The position numbers and the translations under genes are program-made. Shown piece by piece: positions 1 to 5,723 of a DNA stretch of 5,723 nucleotides. Origin of the DNA: an uncultured Gemmatimonadota bacterium (GTDB taxonomy: Bacteria; Gemmatimonadota; Gemmatimonadetes; Gemmatimonadales; Gemmatimonadaceae); the NCBI GenBank assembly GCA_946479995.1, contig CAMLIU010000121.1, positions 1 through 5,723 of the forward strand, read 5' to 3'. Position 1 is the first letter of the stretch. Each line of letters starts with the position of its first letter. The notes under the pieces were generated by a model. The model saw only the letters and a program-made list of their open reading frames with translations. It did not search any database and was not told where the DNA came from.

Positions 1-31
1 CGGCCGACGCGGCGGCAACTGCGGGCTGGCT

Positions 32-60
32 AGTATGAAGGAGACGGGAGCGGGCTGCAA
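32..60 (-). promoter_or_regulatory. Possible sigma70-like promoter for a gene beyond the left edge
   Basis: On the minus strand TTGCAG (60-55) and CATACT (37-32) are separated by exactly 17 nt, resembling -35 and -10 boxes (3/6 and 4/6 matches to TTGACA and TATAAT). The position, past the end of dctA and reading out of the window, would suit a promoter for the next minus-strand gene. Matches of this quality occur by chance, so this is weak. Confidence 0.2.
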
Positions 61-67
61 CCGCGGC

Positions 68-90
68 GCGCGCAGCTTCCGAGCTGGCGC
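68..90. other. GC-rich hairpin downstream of dctA
   Basis: CAGCT (73-77) and AGCTG (82-86) pair around a 4-nt loop (TCCG). Beyond a single bulged G at 72, GCGC at 68-71 pairs with GCGC at 87-90, giving nine base pairs in all. It lies about 95 nt past the dctA stop. No T-tract follows on either strand, so its role as a terminator or processing stop is a guess. Confidence 0.3.
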
Positions 91-156
91 CATGGCGACG
101 TCGCGGCCCGAGACCTTCCGCTTGAGGACTATCTCAGCTTGCCCCTTCGCCTCGCT

Positions 157-190
157 GCCGGCTCCCGGCCGGTGACGGCGTACTACGCCG
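157..190 (-). terminator. Inverted repeats at the dctA stop, possible weak terminator
   Basis: Two short GC-rich inverted repeats sit side by side at the end of dctA. One is CGGCG-TACTA-CGCCG at 176-190, which contains the TAG stop. The other is CCGGC-TCCCG-GCCGG at 158-172. Each has only a 5-bp stem, and no T-tract follows on the minus strand, so a classical intrinsic terminator is not shown. They may be chance in GC-rich DNA. Confidence 0.2.
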
Positions 191-1490
191 CGAGTCCTGC
201 CCGCCGCTCCTCGTGCAGCTCTGCCACGGCGCGCACGCGCGCCTCCTCGTCGAACGCGCGCTCGCTGCGCGCCACGACGAGCGTCGCCGCGCCATTGCCG
301 ATCAGGTTGGTGATCGCGCGCGCCTCGCTCATGAAGCGGTCCACGCCGAGCAGGATCGCCACCCCTTCCACCGGCACCACGCGCATCGCCGACAGCGTGC
401 TGGCGAGCACGATGAAGCCCGACCCCGTCACGCCGGCCGCCCCCTTGCTCGTCAGCATCAGCACCGCCAGCACGCTGAGCTGCTGCCCCAGCGAGAGGTG
501 GATGCCGAACGCCTGGGCCACGAACAGCGCCGCCATCGAGAGGTAGATGGAGGTGCCGTCCAGGTTGAACGAGTACCCCGCCGGGATGACCAGCCCCACG
601 ACCGTCCGAGAGCAGCCGTAGCGCTCCATCTTGTCGAGCATCCGCGGCAGCACCGCCTCGCTCGACGACGTGCCGAGCACGATGACGAGCTCCTCGCGGA
701 TGAACTTGAGGTATTCCCAGAGCGAGAAGCCGTACCAGCGCAGGATCAGGTTCAGCACGATGAAGATGAACAGCGCCATCGTGAGGTAGACGTCGAGCAT
801 GAGCCGCCCCATCGGGAGCAGGCTCCGCACGCCGAAGGCGCCGACCGTGTACGCCATCGCCCCGAAGGCCCCGATGGGCGCCACGCGCATCACGATCCCC
901 ACGATGCGGAAGATCACGTGGGAGAGCTGCTCGAGCACCTCGACCAGCTGCCGCCCCTTCGTGCCGAGCGAGGCGAGGGCCACGCCGAAGAGGATGGCGA
1001 AGAACACCACCTGCAGCACGTCGCCCTTGGCGAACGCGTCCACGGCGCTCGACGGTACGATGTGGGTCACGAAGTCGACGAACTTCATCTCGGCACCCGG
1101 CGCCGTGTATTTCGACACGTCCCCCTTCGCGAGGGCGCTGACGTCGAGGCCCGCGCCAGGCTTCGTCACGTTCACGACGATGAGCCCGATGGCGAGCGAG
1201 ATGGTGCTCACGATCTCGAAGTAGAGCAGCGCCTTCCCGCCCACCCGCCCGACCTTCTTGAGATCGCGCATGTTGGCGATCCCGAGCACGATGGTCAGGA
1301 AGATGACCGGCGCGATCACCATCTTGATCAGGTTGATGAAGATGTCCCCGAGGGGGCGCATCGCCTTCGCCGGCCCCGGCGCCACCAGCCCCAGCACCAC
1401 CGCGAGGGCGATGGCGAAGAGCACCTGGACCGTGAGGTTGTGATGCAGGCGGCGACGCGGTGCGCCACTCTCGGGAATTGAGGTCGACAT
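183..1490 (-). CDS. dctA: C4-dicarboxylate:cation symporter DctA
   Basis: This is a 435-aa inner-membrane secondary transporter of the dicarboxylate/amino acid:cation symporter family (DAACS, glutamate-transporter fold). The family imports succinate, fumarate, malate and often aspartate with protons or sodium. Length and sequence follow E. coli DctA (about 428 aa) almost end to end. TM1 lies near residues 21-38, followed by a conserved block at 45-74 (RPLGDIFINLIKM, then APVIF). The substrate-site signatures are all present: the serine-rich hairpin GTSSSE (273-278), NLDGT in TM7 (309-313), the second hairpin SKGAAGVTGSGF (348-359), and the TM8 motif with D384, R391 and N395. The Arg in TM8 is the residue that usually binds substrate carboxylate. 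The start is supported because TM1 begins about 20 residues in, and the next Met (44) would delete TM1. No strong Shine-Dalgarno is visible, only a G-rich run inside the end of the acylase gene. The start lies 7 nt after the acylase stop, so co-translation is likely. The family call is very secure; exact substrate is inferred. Confidence 0.96.
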   Translation of the reverse strand: MSTSIPESGAPRRRLHHNLTVQVLFAIALAVVLGLVAPGPAKAMRPLGDIFINLIKMVIAPVIFLTIVLGIANMRDLKKVGRVGGKALLYFEIVSTISLAIGLIVVNVTKPGAGLDVSALAKGDVSKYTAPGAEMKFVDFVTHIVPSSAVDAFAKGDVLQVVFFAILFGVALASLGTKGRQLVEVLEQLSHVIFRIVGIVMRVAPIGAFGAMAYTVGAFGVRSLLPMGRLMLDVYLTMALFIFIVLNLILRWYGFSLWEYLKFIREELVIVLGTSSSEAVLPRMLDKMERYGCSRTVVGLVIPAGYSFNLDGTSIYLSMAALFVAQAFGIHLSLGQQLSVLAVLMLTSKGAAGVTGSGFIVLASTLSAMRVVPVEGVAILLGVDRFMSEARAITNLIGNGAATLVVARSERAFDEEARVRAVAELHEERRAGLAA

Positions 1491-1497
1491 GCCGGTT

Positions 1498-3963
1498 CTA
1501 GCGCGCCCCCGGTGAGAGCACCGTGCGTCGTTCGGTCACCCCTTGCACCGCATCGCGTGAATACTTCACGGGGAAGTAGCGGTCGTTCTTCCAGAGCTCG
1601 AACAGGTCGCGGTAATGCGGGCTATTCACGTCTCCCGATTGTCCCGGAGTGTTGGTGCCCACCGCGCCGTCCCAGTCTCCGGGCTGCACGATGAACCGGA
1701 AGGACGCGCCGGCGGTCTGGTTCTCGCCCGATCCCGTCGCACCCGGGGTGTTGCCGTCGCCGCCGCGCGGCCATGAGCCAACGTCGAGGAGGGCGCGCAC
1801 CCGAGGCGTGACAGCGGCGCTCATGGGATGATGCAGTGTCACGGTATGGTAGCGGCCCCACGCCCAGCCCGACATGTCCGCGCCGTAGAGCCCGGTCAAC
1901 TCCGCTACCGCGTCCGAGAGGCTGCCGAGGAGGAGCGAGTCGCGTCGAGCGAGAGGCGAGGCGCCGAACTCGCCGCCCGGCGTCGTGAGCCACTCGATGA
2001 TGCGCTTGGTGGGGATGCCGCGTGCCGCCTGTCGCGCCGGTGCCGGCACGACGACGGCCGTCACCGCCGGCACGAGGTGACGGAACCATGCCTCGTAGAT
2101 GCCGGCGGGGACCGAGTTCCTGTCCAGCACGTGGTCCCATGCGAGGAGTGCCTCGCGCGCCCGCTCTACTCTTTCATCACTCGCCTTCAGGCCGGCGAGG
2201 AGCGGTACCAGTTCACGCGCCGGGAGCGAGGTGTAGTCGTTCTGGAGCCGCATCATGTCCATCATGGACAGCTTGCGTCCGGACGCCAGCACTTCGGAGA
2301 TGCGCGCGAAGCGATAGGGATCCGCCCACTCCCAGCCGATGGCGTCGCGGTGCGGATAGCTCTCCGACGTAAGGTTGTTGTTCGCCGTGGCGATGAATCC
2401 CGACGGCGGGTTGAAGGCGTGCGGTTTCTCGATGATCGGCAGGTATCCCGCCCAGTCATAGCGTCCGTCGCCGGGAACGGGCACGAGGCCGCTCGACTTC
2501 GGCCGGATCGGAGCGATGCCGACCGCCTGCCAGCCGATGTTTCCCTTGATGTCGGCCCACACCATGTTCTCGCCCGGGATGTTGCTGTAGTTGCACGCGG
2601 CCCGGAACTCGTCCCAGCTCGTGGCCTGGTCCATTCGCAGCGAGGCCAGGTACGGCGCGCCACCGGGCTCCATCCATGCCGCGCGTACTGCGTAGGCGAG
2701 GTGCCGGGCGGTGTCCTCGTACACCACGGGCCCATGCCGCGTGTACTTGAACGTCGCCGCGACGGCCCCCTGGCCCTTCACCGGAATGGACTCTCGCACC
2801 ACCTTCATCGGCTCCCAGGCGCCGCGATACTGGTACTGGCCCGGATTCGCCGGGTTCGTTCGGTAGACGTAGAGGTCCTCGCCATCGGTGGCGAACACGG
2901 TCAGCCCCCAGGCCCCGTATTCATTGTGCCCGATGGAGACGCCGGGAATCACGGGTTCTCCGCCTCCGATGACGTTCCATCCTGGTGCGTTGAGGTGGAC
3001 GAAGTAGCGAAGCGACGGCGCCGACTGTGCGCGGTGCGGGTCGTTTGCCATCGTCGCCCGGCCGCTCAGGGTGTGCGTCCCGTTGACCACCCAGTTGTTG
3101 CTGCCGATGTCGCGACGCTGATGGGTCCGGATGTCTTCGATGGCGAGCGAGTCGATGACGGCGAGGCGGCGCGCCGCCTCGCTGTCGCCGCGGTAGGCGG
3201 TGCGCAGGTCGCTCGGCTGGAAGCGGACGGGCGCGCGGAAGGCGTCGTACAGCGCCAGGATCGGCTCGTCGAGGCCCTGCCGGTCGATCATCGGATCGAG
3301 CGTCAGGTCTGGTGCGGGACCGGGGTGGAACCATTCGACCTTCTCGAGCAGCGGAGCGCCGTACTTCGCCACGAACCGCCCGTACCGCAGTTCCTCGCCG
3401 ATGTTGCCGAGCAGGCCCTGATGGCGCGAGATGACGACTGCCGGTGTCCATCGGCCTGGCCTGAGGCCGAGCATGCGGAGCTCGAGGGGAATGAGCGTGC
3501 TGTCCTTCGCGGCCTCGTCGACGAATGTGTTCACGCCATCGACGAAGGCGCCGACGATCGCCGCGCCATGCGGGTGATAGTGCGCCAGTTCGGCGGCCAT
3601 GTCGCCGCGATAGCGGAACAGGCGTGCGCCACGGTCGCGATCCAGCTCGCGCGGCCCCATCACCTCGGCCAGCGTCCCGGTGGCCTGCCGCCGCCACATC
3701 TCGAACTGGAAGGTGCGGTCACGCGCCGCCGTGTATCCCTGCGCGAAGAAGAGGTCGTGCTCGTTCTTCGCGTAGATGTGCGAGATGCCCCATCGATCGC
3801 GCAGGATCTCAACCGGCTGCTGCAACCCGGCGAGACGCAGAGTGTCACTCGCCGGCGAAGGCGTGCCCTGCGCGCGGAGCGGTGGCGAGACGAGCAGGCC
3901 GAGCGCGACGAGGGTCGCCCGCGAGACCCGGGTTGTGCGCACGGCGCGGGTGCTGTTGATCAT
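1498..3963 (-). CDS. Secreted penicillin acylase family Ntn hydrolase
   Basis: This 821-aa precursor belongs to the penicillin/cephalosporin/acyl-homoserine-lactone acylase family, periplasmic enzymes that hydrolyse amide bonds of N-acyl compounds. Residues 1-31 form a signal peptide: a basic start, the hydrophobic stretch TLVALGLLVS, and a likely cut after LRA. The alpha-chain region (about 32-287) contains VEILRDRWGISHIYA near 51-65 and FAQGYTAARDR near 73-83. Autocleavage is expected at G287/S288 in DIGSNNWV, making S288 the nucleophile at beta-1. H310 falls at beta-23, N528 (in TANNN) at beta-241 and D360/D363 at beta-73/76, matching known catalytic and calcium positions. The C-terminus (730-815) keeps the family blocks GGDGNTPG, GASFRF, PGQSGD, SPHYRD and YFPVKYSRDAV. 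The start chosen is the ATG that overlaps the stop of the SusD-like gene as ATGA; it places the signal peptide at the N-terminus. A start 59 codons further upstream would add arginine/proline-rich sequence lying inside the neighbouring gene. Substrate is unknown: antibiotic, quorum signal, or other acyl-amide. Confidence 0.95.
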   Translation of the reverse strand: MINSTRAVRTTRVSRATLVALGLLVSPPLRAQGTPSPASDTLRLAGLQQPVEILRDRWGISHIYAKNEHDLFFAQGYTAARDRTFQFEMWRRQATGTLAEVMGPRELDRDRGARLFRYRGDMAAELAHYHPHGAAIVGAFVDGVNTFVDEAAKDSTLIPLELRMLGLRPGRWTPAVVISRHQGLLGNIGEELRYGRFVAKYGAPLLEKVEWFHPGPAPDLTLDPMIDRQGLDEPILALYDAFRAPVRFQPSDLRTAYRGDSEAARRLAVIDSLAIEDIRTHQRRDIGSNNWVVNGTHTLSGRATMANDPHRAQSAPSLRYFVHLNAPGWNVIGGGEPVIPGVSIGHNEYGAWGLTVFATDGEDLYVYRTNPANPGQYQYRGAWEPMKVVRESIPVKGQGAVAATFKYTRHGPVVYEDTARHLAYAVRAAWMEPGGAPYLASLRMDQATSWDEFRAACNYSNIPGENMVWADIKGNIGWQAVGIAPIRPKSSGLVPVPGDGRYDWAGYLPIIEKPHAFNPPSGFIATANNNLTSESYPHRDAIGWEWADPYRFARISEVLASGRKLSMMDMMRLQNDYTSLPARELVPLLAGLKASDERVERAREALLAWDHVLDRNSVPAGIYEAWFRHLVPAVTAVVVPAPARQAARGIPTKRIIEWLTTPGGEFGASPLARRDSLLLGSLSDAVAELTGLYGADMSGWAWGRYHTVTLHHPMSAAVTPRVRALLDVGSWPRGGDGNTPGATGSGENQTAGASFRFIVQPGDWDGAVGTNTPGQSGDVNSPHYRDLFELWKNDRYFPVKYSRDAVQGVTERRTVLSPGAR

Positions 3964-5219
3964 TGGGCCCCCAGGGCGGGATTCGTCGCCAGCAACGTCT
4001 GGCTGAACGGTGAGCAGATCGCGCGGCCGGCGAGGGGGAGCGAGCCCGGTGCGGCAGAGGTCATCGCCACGAGGATCGGATCCTTCGTCGGATCGCCTCC
4101 CCATCGCAGGAGGTCCCCACCGCGGCGCGACTCCAGCCACATCACGATGGCGCGCTCCTTCTTGAGCCGGTCGAACGCTTCCGCCTGTGTGCTCGCGCTG
4201 ACCGGCGGGGCGCTGGCGGCGGCGCGAATGGTGTTGATCATCGCGAGCCCCGCCTGCCAGTCACCGTTCACGATCTGGTTTTCCGCCTCGATGAGGCGCA
4301 TCTCCACGCCGCGCGTGAGCACGATATCCGCACCGTAGTCGTTGTACTTGCCCTGGATCAGCTGCGGACTGACGCCGTCCGCCGCGATCGTCAGCTTCGG
4401 ATCGGTGCCGACGGGAACACGGGGATCGGAGGTCGCGGCGGCGTACTGCTCGAACCACGTGTACTTGACGTTGAGGTTCACGCGCACGCGGTTCTCGCCG
4501 AAGATCTGGTTCTGCTCGCGGGGAGAAGCGGTGCTGAACTTGGAGGCGAAGGAGAAGTTGGTCGGCACCACGGCCGCGTCGGCGAGCGCGCCGGCCCAGT
4601 TGCCCTGTACCAGGCGGACGGAGGCGCGTCCGCCGTAGGCGGCGAGGCGGACGTTGGCTGCTGCCGCGCCGGCCGCTTCGGCGATGGTGATCGCATTCGT
4701 GAATGCCGACTCCGCGCGCGCGAAGTACGCCATGCGTGGCAGCTGTGGTCCGCCATCGATCACGGCGTTGCACATCGTCTCGCCGAGCAGGCGGTTGGAG
4801 AAGCCGGCCCAGAGGTACGCTTCGGCCGCAGAGGGGGACTTGGCGAAGTCGGGGCCAAGCACCTCCTTCATTCGCTCGATTCCCGTCTCCGCCACCCATC
4901 GGGCGCGATACACCGAGTTGTACTCGTCCGCATCCTCGGGCTGTGGGTCGCCTGCCCAGTGCCGCTGGCGCGAAAGGTAGGCCGACGTGCCCGCCAGGTC
5001 GCCGACGAGCACGGCGTTGTTCCATCCGATGTCGCGCAGTCCGACCTGGAAGTCACCGGCCATGCCCGTGACCAGCACCGGGATGGCCGCGGCGTTGTTC
5101 AGGTCGGAATCGAGAATCTGTCCCGGGTTCGTCACGTCGCATCCGGCAAGCAGCGTCGCGGCAGCGACGACGCCGGCGACGAGGCGTCCCCCACCGACCT
5201 TCACGCGATTGATAGTCAT
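3960..5219 (-). CDS. SusD/RagB-like outer-membrane lipoprotein
   Basis: This 419-aa protein is a substrate-binding surface lipoprotein that caps a SusC-type transporter and helps deliver ligand to it. Residues 1-27 form a lipoprotein signal peptide with the lipobox LAGC, so C27 should be lipidated. The mature protein begins CDVTNPGQ, a typical SusD-family start. Helical TPR-like segments follow (RWVAETGIERM at 107-117; AYLWAGFSNRLLGETMC at 134-150). The C-terminal family signatures are clear: GVEMRLIEAENQIVNGDW (304-321), INTIRA (328-333), LKKERAIVMWLESRRGGDLLRWG (352-374), and an ending ICSPFSQ...NPAL like the usual SusD tail. At 419 aa it is shorter than many Bacteroidota SusD proteins (500-600 aa). 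The ATG is preceded by GGAG with a 7-nt spacer and lies 19 nt after the SusC-like stop, the standard susC-susD order. Its TGA overlaps the acylase ATG. The ligand is not predictable from sequence; the acylase neighbour argues against a simple glycan. Confidence 0.93.
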   Translation of the reverse strand: MTINRVKVGGGRLVAGVVAAATLLAGCDVTNPGQILDSDLNNAAAIPVLVTGMAGDFQVGLRDIGWNNAVLVGDLAGTSAYLSRQRHWAGDPQPEDADEYNSVYRARWVAETGIERMKEVLGPDFAKSPSAAEAYLWAGFSNRLLGETMCNAVIDGGPQLPRMAYFARAESAFTNAITIAEAAGAAAANVRLAAYGGRASVRLVQGNWAGALADAAVVPTNFSFASKFSTASPREQNQIFGENRVRVNLNVKYTWFEQYAAATSDPRVPVGTDPKLTIAADGVSPQLIQGKYNDYGADIVLTRGVEMRLIEAENQIVNGDWQAGLAMINTIRAAASAPPVSASTQAEAFDRLKKERAIVMWLESRRGGDLLRWGGDPTKDPILVAMTSAAPGSLPLAGRAICSPFSQTLLATNPALGAQ

Positions 5220-5226
5220 CTGTGCG

Positions 5227-5230
5227 CTCC
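5227..5230 (-). promoter_or_regulatory. Shine-Dalgarno of the SusD-like gene
   Basis: On the minus strand GGAG lies 7 nt before the ATG at 5219-5217, in the 19-nt gap after the TAA of the SusC-like gene. It is the clearest ribosome binding site in the window and supports the chosen start. Confidence 0.7.
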
Positions 5231-5238
5231 GTCTCGCG

Positions 5239-5723
5239 TTAGAAGATGGTCCGGATGGAGACCGCGAACGTACGCGGTATCGGCGTCTGGTAGTATTCCC
5301 ATCGCGTGAACCCGTCGCCGTTCTGCGAGACCTCGGGATCGAGTCCCACGTAATCGGTGCTGGTGAAGAGGTTGCGTCCCGACAGGTTGATGTTCCACTT
5401 GCCCCGGTTGCCCGTGAGGGCGGGCGGAACGTCCCAGCTCAGCGAGATCGCACGGACACGCCAGAAGTCCGCCTTCGAGATGTACGCCCCGTAGCTCATG
5501 CTCTTCGGGTCGCACTGGTACCGTTCCCGCGCCGTGAGGGCGCTCTGTCCCTGGGTCTCGAGCTTCTCGACGATGGCCATGCAGGGAGGCCACACCTTCC
5601 GCTGCGCGTTCCGCCATGCGGTGTGACTGAGGTTGTAGTGTCCCCCCTGGAATTCCGTGAGGCCGCTCAGGGACAGGCCCTTGCGAAGCACGATCGTCGT
5701 GGAGAACGACATCAGTCGCGTGG
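5239..5723 (-). CDS. SusC/RagA-type TonB-dependent transporter, C-terminal fragment
   Basis: Only the last 161 codons of a gene that continues past the right edge are present. SusC/RagA proteins are large outer-membrane barrels, usually about 1000 aa, that import ligands presented by a SusD partner using TonB energy. The fragment shows amphipathic barrel strands: STTIVLRKGLSLSGLTEFQGG, a long loop, then DFWRVRAISLSWDVP and KWNINLSGRNLFT. The segment TDYVGLDPEV follows, and the last strand is PRTFAVSIRTIF. It ends in Phe, the usual C-terminal aromatic of barrel proteins recognised by the BAM machinery. The ADFWRVRAISLSWD and SGRNLFTSTDY motifs are characteristic of the SusC C-terminus, and the SusD-like gene directly downstream confirms the pairing. 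The reading frame stays open through the right edge (codons Thr-Arg-Leu precede the first Met in view), so that Met is not the start. The plug and TonB-box region are outside the window. Confidence 0.92.
   Translation of the reverse strand, partial: TRLMSFSTTIVLRKGLSLSGLTEFQGGHYNLSHTAWRNAQRKVWPPCMAIVEKLETQGQSALTARERYQCDPKSMSYGAYISKADFWRVRAISLSWDVPPALTGNRGKWNINLSGRNLFTSTDYVGLDPEVSQNGDGFTRWEYYQTPIPRTFAVSIRTIF

Noticed and set aside
1..93. Minus-strand ATG at 93-91 opening a frame to the left edge, a possible next gene
   Set aside because: There is no Shine-Dalgarno upstream and the 31 residues are Pro/Arg/Ala-rich without a recognisable pattern. It cannot be supported from this fragment.
2..175. 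Plus-strand frame open from the left edge to a TGA at 173-175, possibly the tail of a convergent gene
   Set aside because: The 57 codons show no recognisable motif and odd composition for a protein C-terminus. A frame this short is common by chance at this GC content.
213..1481. Plus-strand open frame of 422 codons opposite dctA
   Set aside because: Its His/Arg/Asp/Glu-rich low-complexity composition is the mirror of GC-rich codon usage in dctA, and it contains no known motif.
3964..4140. 59-codon N-terminal extension of the acylase
   Set aside because: It would bury the signal peptide inside the protein and overlap the SusD-like gene by about 180 nt. The ATG at 3963 gives a standard signal peptide and an ATGA overlap.
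1828..4338. Plus-strand open frame of 836 codons opposite the acylase and the end of the SusD-like gene
   Set aside because: It is rich in Arg, Ala, Val and Gly, has no recognisable domain and spans two well-supported minus-strand genes. Long antisense frames are expected in GC-rich DNA.
5216..5617. Second minus-strand frame of 133 codons overlapping the SusC-like C-terminus
   Set aside because: It is a shadow in another frame of the barrel-coding sequence, which has clear SusC motifs and a terminal Phe.
1..5723. Mobile elements, CRISPR arrays, tRNA or rRNA genes
   Set aside because: No transposase or integrase motifs, no regularly spaced direct repeats and no tRNA- or rRNA-like segments were seen on reading both strands.

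Overview
The window is a GC-rich bacterial stretch in which every convincing gene lies on the minus strand and reads from right to left. In transcription order they are: the 3' end of a SusC/RagA-type TonB-dependent outer-membrane transporter (cut by the right edge), a complete SusD/RagB-like surface lipoprotein, a complete secreted penicillin-acylase-family Ntn hydrolase, and a complete DctA-type C4-dicarboxylate symporter. Joints are tight: a 19-nt gap, a 4-nt ATGA overlap and a 7-nt gap. They are therefore probably one operon whose promoter lies beyond the right edge.

Organism: paired SusC/SusD proteins are typical of Bacteroidota, but the high GC content, the compact 419-aa SusD-like protein and the sequence style (lipobox followed by DVTNPGQ, and a TDYVGLDPEV motif near the end of the barrel) fit Gemmatimonadota better. 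This is a judgement from family knowledge, not a database result.

Layout: positions 1-182 hold no convincing gene, only weak hairpins and one weak promoter-like pair of hexamers on the minus strand. 183-1490 is dctA, 1498-3963 the acylase, 3960-5219 the SusD-like lipoprotein, and 5239 to the right edge the SusC-like C-terminus.

How the genes may work together: the SusC/SusD pair would capture a ligand at the cell surface and move it into the periplasm using TonB energy. The acylase carries a signal peptide and an intact Ntn active site, and would hydrolyse an amide bond there. DctA would carry a dicarboxylate or similar small acid across the inner membrane. No glycan-degrading enzyme is visible, so this looks like an uptake locus for an acylated amide or peptide-like compound rather than a polysaccharide locus. 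The substrate cannot be read from the sequence.
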